Below, piece after piece: positions 24,863-37,171 of a stretch of 64,000 nt of DNA. The stretch is taken from contig OY978526.1 in NCBI GenBank assembly GCA_963854835.1, forward strand, positions 29,749,073-29,813,072, in the 5' to 3' direction. The stretch's first letter is position 1. The number at the start of each line of letters is the position of its first letter. The translations under genes and the position numbers were made by a program. The notes beneath the pieces were generated by a model. The model did no database searches. It was not told the origin of the DNA and was given only the letters and a program-made list of their open reading frames with translations. This stretch comes from Megamerina dolium (Eukaryota > Arthropoda > Insecta > Diptera > Megamerinidae).

Positions 24863-25478
24863 AGAGAAAGAAGTAACACCACCACCAGCAGCAGTAGCCG
24901 CAACAGCAGCATCAGCATAAACATCAGCGACTGCAATAGCCCTTTTGAAATATATGAGATGCGAAACTCGTCGAGATCATATTCGTCATTCATCGTGTGT
25001 GTACGTGTGTGTGTGTGTGTGTGTTTGGGTGGGTGGGTGTTTAGTTAGTTGGTGGGTTGATTGGATGTGGTTGTTGGTCTATTGTGGTGCCGCTGTATAA
25101 ACGAATGTAGATCTTGATATGAAGTTCATACAGTTTGCGACGATACATACACATACACATACACGCGATAACAGAAAGAATAATGTGCACGTATTACAAC
25201 GGCAACGAGACGAATCTTGATGAATAATAATAGAAATATAATAGCAACAAGAAAAAATATGAGAGAAACGAGGTTTATAAAACATTATAAAGCGTATGAA
25301 AGCATAAATATTATCGTATAAATATTAAAATATAAACATACATACATATATCTATAAATATTATTAATGATAGATTAAACAAACAAAAAATTTAAATAAA
25401 AAATAATAAAAAAAGAAAACAAAAAAATAAAAACAAAAGCAAACAACAACAAAACAAACTGAATATATAAATATATAT

Positions 25479-25531
<53 letters not shown>

Positions 25532-25552
25532 TACATATATATACATATATAC

Positions 25553-25628
<76 letters not shown>

Positions 25629-27338
25629 GTAGCATGAAAGAGAAACAAACAAACAAAAATAAAGAAATCATAATAATAATAATAATGATAATTAAACAAA
25701 AAGGCAACATACAAGAATTATAAACAACAACAAAAATGCAAAAAAAAAAACTACACAGACTACACTATTAGTTCAGAAATATACTATATATCTATACAAA
25801 ACGAACTCATACAGACACTAACACAAACATACACACACATTCATAGCGAATTAAACATAAAAGTAATATACACACTTCCATAAAATGTAGCAAAAAAAAA
25901 AGAAAAAGAAAAAAAAAAATAAAGAGAAAATATTTAATAGATATTCGCTTCTTAATTAGTGTGAAAATTCGACAAGTAGTTAAACCACAATTGGATGTAA
26001 ATTTGCAAAATACTGAAGAGTGAGAGAGATAGAATGAACGATAGATGGTTATTAAGAAGAAGAAGAAGAAAAACAACATTAAAATATTAGAAAATATTGA
26101 TCGCATGATGTAATACTTAATAACAAAAAAGTGAGGTTGGGTCATTGTATAAACAATTCTTTAATTTCATCGCGAGATTGAAATTTCTCTCTCTGAGTCA
26201 TTCTAAAAAAGAAAAAAATGAAACTTTTTTTATATTACAATAAAATTCTTTAAGAGCTGGTTCTCTTTCAATTCGATTGGTCACCAAGACGACTTTTTAT
26301 CACCACCCTCACCAATACTCGTGTTTTTTTTCTCCGAAATTGGTATTTCAAAATATCCAGCTAGCGAATATCAAAATGGAACATAATAGAAAAAAAAAAT
26401 ACAAACAGAAAATATAAACGACTAAAACAACAACAACATGTGCTACATCTAGAAAAACAAACAATGAAACAGCATACGTTCCCCATTGAAGTGTTCATAC
26501 GAACGTATGATGTTGCATGTTGGTTTTTCATCATTTCGATATGTAACATGTATGCATACGAATATAAATTATATGTATAGACTAGTTGCAAAAATTAAAA
26601 AACGACCAGTTACACACCACACACACACACACACCCACATACATACACAAAAAATACATGTATTTACAAATTGTCTTAAGTTTATACAAATGCTACATAC
26701 AACAATAATTATTATCATTATAATTATTACTGATTATTATTATTATTATTATAATTATAATATTATTATTATTATTAAAGAGATAAATATATGCATATAT
26801 ATATATATATATATATAAAAGAAATATATGAAAAACGATTGAATGTGTTAGTTTCTTATTAAATATATTAATATGATTATTATTATTATTATTATTACTA
26901 TTATATATTATTATAATTTCTTAATTATGATTATTCTTTTTTTCTCTCTTGTTTTTTGTTCTAATTTAAATTACAGTGAATATATGAAAAAAATAACAAA
27001 AAACATAATGATAAATAATTTATACATATTTACTACTACCTACTACTACTACTACTACTACTACTACGAGTACTACTATTCTGCATATAAATATACATTT
27101 AGAACAAAATAAATGATTCAATAATAATAATAATGATGATAATAATAATAATACTATAATTATCTAAATAAAATTAAAATGAAAAGTGGAAATAAATTAT
27201 AAATAAATCGCAAATAGTTATGCATAAAATGTGTGTGCGTGTGTGTGTGTCTTGAGTATATAGGGAAAAGATATAGAAAAAAAGTGAAACAGTGAAAGAT
27301 AGAAACGCTAAAAAATTACATTGCATACATATATATTC
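24863..27338 (+). other. wdb 3' flank / probable 3' UTR, rich in simple repeats
   Basis: No coding region. It contains a CAG/CAN-rich start (24880-24930), (TG)n near 25003-25025, an (AT)/(ACAT) array at 25464-25625, ATT repeats near 26725-26780 and 26876-26896, (CTA) repeats near 27045-27070 and numerous AATAAA hexamers. The wdb poly-A site cannot be chosen from sequence alone. Apparent Tyr-Ile repeat proteins here are translations of the AT array. Confidence 0.6.
25464..25625. repeat. (AT)n / (ACAT)n microsatellite
   Basis: About 160 bp of nearly pure AT dinucleotides interrupted by acatat units. It is self-complementary and would form a long hairpin in DNA or RNA. Confidence 0.95.
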
Positions 27339-28197
27339 GAGAGTAGATCAATAAGTGTCTGAAAATTGAAATAAGCAACACCCAATTTGGCAAAAAAAAT
27401 AAACTTTTTATTTTTCAATATAGGCCCTTTTGAGTTGCATTCGATTTTCGACTGTGGTCGCACGTACAGATCGAACGAATTTTAATTTGTTGTTATGACG
27501 TTCACTAGATGAAGAATAGAACTATTGTGAATTTCACTAGATTGGATTGGATTGTCTTCCATCAGTGAATCGAAAATCGAAGATCGAAGCTCGAATACAA
27601 CACGTAATAAGAGCCATTTTATCCTCACAGAAATTCATTTTGATTGCGATTGAACATCTCCAAATATTACTTTGAAGAGCTGACTTCGAAATCATCAATT
27701 GTTTTGCATATGTACAATCCATTGTGTTCAAAAACACCGACCAACAAAGTGTAGACAGCATTATGTTCATAAACGTCAGAAACAAGTTATCGGTATACAT
27801 CGATAAACCAACGAGCGCATCATTTACAAAACTGACAAAATGTCATATGACAATGCATAATTGAGAATAGCATTTTCATATCCAAATATGTATGCAAAAC
27901 TGTAATTGATGCATGTGATAAGCCTGCAGTCTCATTCAAGTTCGAGCACCTTCACTTGTCGAATGTCCAATATCATATGGTGATGATCACTAGAGTTGTT
28001 ATGTATTCAAAATTGTGAAATTCACTTTTTTCCATACTACTTTCGTAGTCACAATTAAATTATTTGACATATATGTCTGAAAACTCGGGTGAGTTCTTTT
28101 AGAAGATGCTTCTTGACAAGCAAAGTGTTTTTTTTTTGCCGATTGCCGACTATTCCCTATTTCAATTTTCAAGGACTTTCATTGACTCCCAACCTCG
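27339..28197. mobile_element. Mariner-type TIR element, non-autonomous or fully decayed
   Basis: The left end reads cgagagtagatcaataagtg, continuing tctgaaaattgaaata. The right end, read inverted, is cgaggttgggagtcaatgaa, continuing agtccttgaaaattgaaata. The shared core ends in a perfect tgaaaattgaaata. A TA follows the right end (28198-28199); the left flank is TT, so the TA duplication is preserved on one side only. I see no transposase motif inside the 859 bp. A related terminus is at about 17068. Confidence 0.6.
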
Positions 28198-28199
28198 TA

Positions 28200-28620
28200 C
28201 GTACATATATAGAAATAAAATAATTTACATGTTGCAATCGAATTAAAAACGACTGGAATATTCTACGTGTTCCCATGAACTTGAGAATAATGTATATTGT
28301 TCCATTTGATTTTCTTCAGAGTTTGACATACATATAGTAATATATTATAGATACATACATATATGTACGTATGTTACGTTTGCGTTTGTATATGCTATAT
28401 AATAATGTAATACATACTGATAAAGATAATAATAATAATGTTTAGGTAATTACAGAAAAATTGTGTTGGGCATAGGAAAAAAAAAAAATTAAAAATTGAC
28501 ATTAAAATGCAACTAAAAAAAATTGCTACAAATGATTATTATTATTATTTAAAAAGAAAACAAATTTGAAAGAAAGGAAAAATCTAAAAAATATTACTAT
28601 ATACTTATATATATTAGAGC

Positions 28621-28659
<39 letters not shown>

Positions 28660-30020
28660 TTATAATAAAAAAATACAATTTGCAAGTTTCAAACAATAAG
28701 TTCACAAAAAATCATAAAAACACACACATGCTCACACACACGTATACTACCACACCCATATATTCACTCACACACACACACACACATATACGCATTAGAC
28801 TCATCTCGTCATTCAAATTGCATAAGTTTATATAAAACAGAATATAACGGTTTTACACTTGAAATTCTTCGTTTTCCAAAACCAAATGCATCATTATTCC
28901 AAAACCAAAGGGAAACATAAATTTCAATTTCAATCAGCCAGCATGTCTCGAGCGGGTTCAACATTGATGGTGAATATGATGGAAGGGAAGGAAGATTTTT
29001 CAAGCTGAACACTTCAAGCCATACTTTTGAACACATTTTGTTGACCTCATAGCGGACCGTGGCATACCAAATCCTCATTGCAGCTAATAGAGAGACATTC
29101 CATACCTCGAACGGTATGTGTTGACTATTTCTACCAAATGGAAGTGTGAATTTAATTTGTAAAATGATGCATTTGCTTTGGAAAAGGATGAGTTTGAAGT
29201 GCAAAACCTCTATAACAATATAATATGATGATAAGATAGAATGTAAAAATATCTAAATTTCTCACAAAACAACAAACAACAAAAACAAAAAGGAAAAACG
29301 AAATTTTTCATTTCAATTTAAATTCAATTTTACATTGTGTCTCGTTTTACTTCATTCTTTCGTTTTTTAATTTTTTTTAATTTTAGTTAAAGCGCACAAT
29401 TTCCACGCCACGCCCTATTTCACAATTTAATTGTTTCCTCTTTTTACAATTTCTTGTTAATCTCAACGAAATTTTTCTTATTTATTACAAATGATTGTTT
29501 ACATTTTTGCCAATTTATTGTAAAAATATAAAAAACAAAAACGAACATTTTTCTGTAAACTTTAAAATGTAGGTAACTGCAAAAAAAAAAATAAAGATTA
29601 TATATAACGTATAAAATTCTAACCTCAAAAAAACAAAAAAAAAATAAATAAATAAATGCATAAATATGTAAGAAGAAGAAGAAAACTAAATTTAATATTC
29701 ATCTATGATTAAAATCACATTTAAATTAAAGCAAAAACATATAAACAAAGAAATCACGTGTATTTAAGAAATGTTTATTTTATCGAATTTTATGTTTTTT
29801 CTTTAAATCATCATCCCAGAAAAGAAACAAAACAAAAAAAAAAACAGTAACGTCGTCTAAAAATGAAGGAAAAAATGTGTAAAATAAAATTAAGAGATTT
29901 GCATTTCTTTTATGTTCTCTCTCTACATGCATTGTAAAAGAAAACGAAAAGAAAATATTTAATAAACTAAAAACAAAACAATTACAAAACAAAAGAATTC
30001 TCTTTTTTTTGCAATATTTA
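28200..30020. other. Non-coding AT-rich stretch
   Basis: No recognisable gene. A 131-codon minus-strand frame (29204-28809) has no domain or homology that I recognise. A (TA)n run lies at about 28626-28653 and CA runs near 28770-28785. Confidence 0.5.
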
Positions 30021-30021
30021 T

Positions 30022-30246
30022 TAAGGTGGATTTACACAGACTTTCAATATTAGGGAAATTGAAGACAAGCAATCAATCTGTTTGTCAACACACAAATTAT
30101 AGCATGAGATAGAAAATGATATGCTAAAAATGTTTTTTCTCATGTAGTAAATATATGGACATTTTATAGCAAAGTGACACTAATCTAAGCGTTCACATTA
30201 CTAAAGACAAGATAAGAGTGAGAACATGTGTGTAAACCCACCTTTA
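30022..30246. mobile_element. Small MITE-like element (~225 bp)
   Basis: The left end taaggtggatttacac is matched inverted by the right end, whose complement reads taaaggtgggtttacac. That is about a 16-bp imperfect terminal repeat. The interior has no coding potential. Direct target duplication is not clear. Confidence 0.45.
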
Positions 30247-31003
30247 GCCTGGTAATCTTTCTTTTTATTCTTCATACACTCTATATTCACATCGCTTTCC
30301 GCCATCATCAGTAAAATCATTTTCAGCTAACCTCTGGACTATTTGAAATATTTCACTTTCGTTCGAAATGTAATTTTATATCTAATTTTTATTCAGCAAT
30401 TGTAGGGTTAAAAGTCCAAAAAATGTAAGTGAACATATATTCATCATAAGAAATATAAATATAATTATAAAGTATTTTAAGGTATTCACTTGAACAACTT
30501 TGACTTGCAACTCTTCAATAAAATAGTGAAACATCGTTTTGGATCTTTTTTTTTTTTAGCAAAATGTCAAGTCGATTTCGATCTTAAGTGAGTTTCGAAA
30601 TAGGTCTGAACATTGTGAACATACAGAAAACAGAATGACCTGTAGTTGTAGTCCATGTTATGATTATTTTGAATTTAGTATAGGCTAATTTGACATATTT
30701 CCCATGTAAACATCTGTCAGAAAGACAATTTTAAATTTAAGATGATCCTCATTGCCCCATAACTACGGGCCAATAACTACGACGCTCATCGTTATACATA
30801 CATATTGTTTGTTATTGATATTGACAGAAAAATTGAAACAATATATATTCAGAAAATAGAATTAATAGAGGAATATAGAAACAGCTATTTACATACAATT
30901 AAGGAGATGAAAAAAACATTTATAAATACCTATATATATTCATATGTGTATATTAGGGTGAGCTAAATTGTATGAAACGAATAGTTTATTAATATAGTTT
31001 ATT

Positions 31004-31750
31004 CTGAGTAAAATTGCTTAAGAGGGCATAGCTCTAAATCGAATATGAAGCTACCAAAATTCTCAAAATAAATATTTTCCTTAATAAAATCCTCATAAAA
31101 TCTTATAGAATTACAGAAGATTGCTCATTGAATTTTTTTTTTATTTTTTATTTTTTTTGTAGTTGAAGAATACACAAATGAGAACATACGTGGAGCTGGA
31201 ATGCTTTCAAGGATATATGATTTATATTAAATTAAATCTTAATATGTCAGAATCTAGAAGGGACGACTGTTTCTGGACGAAATGCTCTAACAGTGTATGT
31301 AATTGGAAAGCAATGAATTTAAACGTTTCTAACTGGCCTGTATAACTTTGGAGAATTTTGAAAAACTCAAAACTCTAATATGATTTAGATAAAATTAAAA
31401 TATCAGAAAATGTAAGAATCTTGAAGACGATAGAAAACTATAGCTATGGAACCACATAACGTAAAAACGTCTTGACTGCGATATGAACCGAGAGCTACAA
31501 AGAAAACTATATATGGGGGAGCATAATGAATAAATATAGAAAATATTAAATTTAATAAAACAATATAAACATCAAATTTTTAAAAAATGTGGGGAAATTT
31601 CACTTACACAACTATGAATCTGTGCAATCTACAATAATTTTGTATATAGAATTTTATGACGTTTTTAAAAAGGAAAATATTTATCTCTTTTATCTTGTGG
31701 GAGCTCCAATTCGACTTAGGGCTATGATCTCTTCTGCAATTTTACTCAGA
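31004..31750. mobile_element. Fold-back element with ~125-bp terminal inverted arms
   Basis: The left arm, 31004-31127, begins ctgagtaaaattgc and passes through gcatagctctaa and ataaatattttcctt. The inverse of the right arm, 31621-31750, begins ctgagtaaaattgc and passes through tcatagccctaa and ataaatattttcctt, ending gattgcWca in both. The arms align almost end to end with scattered substitutions and small indels. The ~490-bp interior (including a 60-codon frame at 31163) has no recognised domain. A long-TIR MITE or fold-back element is the best reading. Confidence 0.65.
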
Positions 31751-32042
31751 GTCATCAATTGATAATCACCATTTTGCTATGCACTTTATCAGAAAAAAAA
31801 AATAGTAATAGATTAACTAATCAATTAAATTATTCATGCATTAGTACATTCACTGATATATGATTTATGGTGACATTGAGTATATATTCAGTTTAGGAAA
31901 GCCACATGTGTGTATTTTCTTTTTATATTATTAAGAGCAAACAATTTATTTCATATGGTCCAAACCTTCACTGTTATTGTGCAAGATGATGTGTAATATT
32001 ACAATAAATTTATTTTTTATTTTTTTTTTTATTATTTATATA

Positions 32043-32394
32043 ATAATAAAAATAAATATGTGGCACTTAAAGCCCCAAAGGGCTCATTGGCCGAGCTTCT
32101 CTTCCATTGCTGTTGTGCGTCTTAAATTTGGACAGTATTAGAAGGGACCTACTTATTTTAACCGGTTCCGAACGGCAGAACACTTGTGACATCACTTTTT
32201 CTGAGCTTTGTCACAGAGTTCTTTTAGAAGCTTTTTCATGGCAAGTTGTTACTGTCGGAAGAATTGCCGACAGGTGGGTACCATTCGGAAGAAAAATCTT
32301 ATCGATATTAAATTTGTTATGCATCAGCCGGGGATTGAACCACGACCTACAGATCAGAAGGCGAACACACTAACCACTGAGCTACGGCACCCAC
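32043..32394 (-). mobile_element. tRNA-derived SINE, copy A (near full length)
   Basis: In its own sense it starts gtgccgtagctcagtggtta (A-box-like) and has the B-box-like ggttcaatc equivalent. It then has the conserved body (cacctgtcggcaa, tgatgtcacaag, ttctgccgttcggaaccggt, aagtaggtcccttctaatac), the hairpin gagccctttggggc and the tail gtgccacatatttatt. Flanks share an AT-rich atttatataat-like string on both sides, a probable target duplication in low-complexity DNA. Minus orientation relative to the window. Confidence 0.8.
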
Positions 32395-35300
32395 TATTTA
32401 TATTTATATAATATGATGTAATAATCAGACATCATAATCATTTCACAAACCTTCAGGAATCCAAGAAATGATAACTAATGACACACACCCTTCAATGTTT
32501 TGCACATTTTAACATATGATAACCAATATCACCGACTAACGCTTAAAAGTGTCTCCATATTTATTTTGAAATATAGTCCACGTTAAAAAAATCATTCGTC
32601 TGAATATTTTAATGTTATACAACTAACAGTATTCAAAGAAAAGGAAAATTTTGTCCTATATTTTGAAAATTGAATTCCATATTTCAGAAACGGACATTAG
32701 AAGCCATTAAAGCAAGAGAGTAATGTAAAGTTTTCAATAATTTCCAAAATATGGGGTTCAACCTGGAGAAATATGACAAAAATCTATTTTTTTGTAAGAC
32801 CTATTTAATCCCCAAATAGAATTAATGTTTATGAGTAGTTTTAATATCATTGAAATGTACTGGTGAATATATTATTTTTACTTTTGACTACATTTCATTG
32901 AAAGAGAATATGGAGACATTTCCTCGTTTTTTGAATCCCAGATATCGAAGCAAATTTTTGAAATTCAATCATTTAAAATTTTCGCTAATTTCATACATTT
33001 TCGCACATTTCATCCCTAAAACATGTTTATTAAAATAGAAGCATAAATTCTTTGTAAATCAATGCATCATAAATTCATATATTGAACTATATAAATATAC
33101 AATCATATGCATGATAACAATAAAAATAAGAAAAATAAAAAATTCTAGTAAAATATAAGTGAAATAAATATAAATAGAAATAAATAAATGCATGTTAGAA
33201 AAGAAAAAATAGATAACTAAAAGAAAAACGCTTAGCAGATACATATAAAATTAACTAATATGAGTATGAAAGAAATAAAATAACAATCGTTAAGTCATTT
33301 TAAGTTGAATTTACTAATAATATTAAAAAAAATAACAATAAAATATAAAAATACATAAGGTGAATTTGAATTGATATTAAAATAAATGACGAATTGCTAA
33401 TCTAATGATGCTAATGATAAAATTAAATGAAAAAAAAAAATATATATATATATATATATACATATGTACAATTTAAATGTTTATACCAACAACAACAAAC
33501 AACAACACAATATTATAATAATAAAACATATAAAATAAATATACATATATGTATGTATAATTATATGTTTTATTTTGTATGAAAATGCATGAATTATTCG
33601 CTGTTTGAATCTAATATACGTTTACATATAACCAACACAAGCAAAAGGCACAAGCACACAACCACCACATACACACACATAAACATATATGCAGATGAAT
33701 ATGTATGTATGTGTAAATCGATTTTATGTATACAATTTTAATTTTAATTAATTCTCTTATGAGTACCTACTCATTCAAAGGCAACACATACATAAAACAA
33801 GTAAAATATTAAATATTAATTTGCAAATAAAATAAGCATAATTATAGTTATATAAATAGTATATTAATTTGTATAATGCATATAACAAATATTCTTTTCT
33901 TTATAAAATGAAAAAAAAAAATAATATCTATTATTTTGGCACGCCTTGTGAAATACTACTATATATGAGTACATACATATGTATGTATGTATCTAATGAA
34001 TGTCTGCTAATATTAAATTATTCTTAATTAAATTAAATTATTATATTACCTATTATGTTCATTACCCTCAATTTGTCATGTGTTATTTATTCTTGATTAT
34101 GATTACACGATGGTACAGTGATTATGAATTTTTTAAATGAACCAGTGGAGGCTGTAGGTCTGGTCGACAATGCAACACCAAAAAAAAAAATGTTTTGAAA
34201 ACCTTGTAATATTCTAAAATTTACCGTTAGAAACCCGTTTTTACGTTACTCGCACTATTTAATAATCAGTAACTCGGCAATTTTTCAATCGATTTCGGAA
34301 AGAGGTGAAGAGTATCGGTATCGGTTGCTGGGCGGAACGCACATACAGACAGAGTTGGTTACTAGTCACAGCTTTCAATTATATGACCAGGATGATATAA
34401 CATTACACAATTCCTCGAGTGCATTTTAATATCAATTTTTTCTCATCGACGAACAAATGGAAAAGAAATATCTTAAAGGGAAAATGATATCCCGATTTAT
34501 AGTTCGAAATCAAATGAGTGGTGGGAGCAGAAGTTTTCTCATCACATGCAGACATAAACAATTCAATTCGTTTAGCAATGGGTCCACGATTTTCTAGGTT
34601 AAAGATTTGGTAATTACCGAGGTATGACAAATAATTGAAAACAACATCAAAGTCAGGTATATGGTTACTATATTCGTTGACAGTCAGACTGCAATAAAAG
34701 TTCTACAGTCTAACACCATAAAATCGAAGCTGTTAAGCAAATAGATTTCCGGATATTGGAATTGTAATATTGAATCAACAATTTCTGGGTATTGCGAACT
34801 TTTTAAACATGATTTTGTGTTGCGCTCGACCACATCTCTATCGCCACTTTGAAATTTATAAAAATTCATTAAATTTTTTTTTGTTGATAGCACCGTGTTA
34901 TTGTATAAATAATTGTACATGTGTGTATATTAAAACATATGTGCATCTAGAGTTGTATGTAGTTATGTATGTAAATGTTTTACACACTAAAAAAGAAATA
35001 AAATTAATAATAATAAAAACAATATACTTTTGCTATAATTTAAAAAGGAATAAAAAACACAACAAAACAGAAAAATATATTTATAAATATTTCATAAAAT
35101 ACAAAGAAACAAAAGAAAAAACCCTAATAACAATTGTACTACATTTAGAATATCGTAAATGAAAATGAGAAATAAATTAACAAACAGACAAAAAATACGA
35201 ATGAATTATGATGAAATAATTTCAATAAGTAAAACAAAACAACAACAACTAATTAATAAAGCATTAATTTAATGAAAAGTCTATTCAAAAAAACTCTGCA

Positions 35301-35450
35301 ATAACAACAGCGACAGATACTCTGTCTGAATTTAAGTTCAATAACAACAAGAACAACCATGGTAAAAGAATTCGTTATATAGAAGAAAAAACTCCAACAA
35401 AATAAACCAAAGCATATATATGTACTTTTGCTGTAAGCAAAAATTATTTC
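32395..35450. other. Non-coding AT-rich stretch
   Basis: No recognised gene. An AT dinucleotide run lies near 33441-33462, and TACATA/GTAT repeats near 33540 and 33970. Short frames (34630-34403, 34770-35162) show no domain. Confidence 0.5.
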
Positions 35451-35454
35451 AGAG

Positions 35455-35535
35455 AGAGGGAGAGAGAGAGAGTACTTATGTGGCCATTACAAGCGAAAAT
35501 CGATTTAGAGAGAGAGAGAGAGAGAGTAAGAGTAA
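35455..35535. repeat. (GA)n microsatellite split by a LINE 3'-end fragment
   Basis: Two GA runs (about 35452-35472 and 35506-35526) flank a 34-bp segment, acttatgtggccattacaag and onward to 35507. It differs at only three positions from the 3' end of the RTE-like LINE at 1781-1814. The fragment is in the same orientation as that element. Confidence 0.75.
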
Positions 35536-35959
35536 GAAATCAATCAATAATAAAAATAAATTTAAAAAATCGTTTTCAATAGTATTTTATCATATTGTTA
35601 ATTAGACTCTAACACAAAGTTCAAAGTTAGAAAATTAAGTTTTTTCTGCTAAAAGTGGCATATTTTTAGGGTCACATCAATATCCCGCTTGCCTAGCATT
35701 CACAGTACCACTGAATTCGACTTTTTAGACAACGACTTGAATATACACACTTCAATAACTGCCTTGTTAGCTGCATTTTCTATGATTGTATTATACATAA
35801 AATGTAAGTAACAACAAGGTATTTCAACAAGAGGTGTCTTTTTAAATTTCCCATTATTTTTACAGGTATCAATTACAACTGTCATTTGTTGATATGGTGA
35901 AATGGTGAAAAAGAAGATCATGATATCTTAAACAAAATTATTCTGAGCTCATTTTCATT

Positions 35960-36365
35960 TGGTGACCAAGACAAATGATCGAACAACTTCTCCATCCACA
36001 ACGAGCGACAGTTTACTGCGGTTTTTGTAGTGACGGTAACATTGGGACATATTTTTTTTTTATATATGTCCCATTATATTTTTTAAAATGGTGGTGGTGC
36101 GATCGTTTCAATTTTTGTCATGAAATTGTTGTTGTTAAGGTGAACGACGTTTCTTTTCAGCAGGACGGCGCCACGTCCCATACAGCTGGTGAAACAATGA
36201 TTCGATTGCGTGAAAAATTGTCCTGGACGTGTGATTTCTCGAAATGGAGACTTAGAGTGATCGCTGTGATATTGCGACCATTCGACTTTTTTTTTTGGGG
36301 CTACGTTAAAGTCTACGCCAAAGCTCCAACAAATACTGAAGCACTCGAAACAAAATGTTAGTATT
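35960..36365 (+). pseudogene. Tc1/mariner-superfamily DDE transposase relic
   Basis: The frame contains RATVYCGFCSDGNIGTYFF, then VKVNDVSFQQDGATSHTAGE (second catalytic Asp) and FDFFFWGYVKVYAKAPTN (third Asp block). This order is typical of a superfamily member widespread in insects. The N-terminal half is absent. The segment between the two Asp blocks is scrambled, and intervening sequence interrupts the frame. A relative lies at 55770-56430. Confidence 0.7.
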
Positions 36366-36666
36366 CCATTACTAACTTCAGTGTTTGTACTTTGGATTAA
36401 AATAAATTTATTAGCTCTTTTCACAAAAGTATTGCGTTTTTTTTTTAATTAAAAATAACATCTTTCGTTTAAGTACCCTGTAAAAGAGCGATTTCTTGAA
36501 AAATGCAATGCATACACAATGTTTTTTAAAACTTTCCGGAGTGGCGTTAAATAATTTCATCACTTCCAAAGCGAGAGAAGGGATATTCAATATTAAGGAT
36601 TCTGTGGTCGCCGCTCGTAAACTGTTGAGAATGAAGAACATTTTTTACAAATTCGAAAGTCTCGTT

Positions 36667-36768
36667 AAGAACATTGGAAGAGAACTTGAGCGTATTTTTG
36701 CAATTTTTTTCACATTTAAGAACATTGGAAGAGAACTTGAGCGTATTTTTGCAATTTTTTTCACATTT
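36667..36768. repeat. Perfect 51-bp tandem duplication
   Basis: The 51-base unit starting aagaacattggaagagaact at 36667 is repeated without a change at 36718-36768. Perfect identity in otherwise diverged DNA points to a recent event or an assembly duplication. Confidence 0.9.
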
Positions 36769-36785
36769 TGTTCGAAATTCAGCCT

Positions 36786-36932
36786 GAAGAATTGCCAATT
36801 GATTGCCGACAGGTGGGTATCGTTCGAAAGCAAAATCTTTTCGATATTAAATTTGTTATGCATCAGCCAGGGATTGAATCCACGACCTACAGATAGAAGG
36901 CCAACACACTAACCACTGAGCTACGGAAACCC
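36786..36932 (-). mobile_element. tRNA-derived SINE, copy B (head half only)
   Basis: Minus-strand copy running from the tRNA-like head (ctcagtggttagtgtgttgg) through the hydrophilic-looking cacctgtcggcaatcaattg part of the body. It then stops before the conserved tgatgtcacaag block, so the 3' half is missing. Confidence 0.75.
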
Positions 36933-37171
36933 GCGCAAATTAATGGACGTCGAAAAAAAAATTTGTTGCGAAAGGTTGTGCTATTCTGCACTTTTTTCAA
37001 AAAGTCCGATTTAAAAAAAAGTGAGCTGTTGCAAATCATATTCCAGATTTTGCTTCCTTGGGTAAAATGTGTTTAACATTCTAAAATTTAATACACCTTT
37101 ATTCACATAGAAATAAATTGATGAACAAAAATTAAATTCTCTGTGCAAGAAAATAACATTAAAAAATTTTC

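Noticed and set aside
25364..25714. Long minus-strand frames rich in Tyr-Ile repeats
   Set aside because: They are translations of the AT dinucleotide array in all frames and have no protein-like composition.
28809..29204. 131-codon minus-strand frame
   Set aside because: No domain, no splice context and no similarity that I recognise. It is of a length expected by chance in a window this size.
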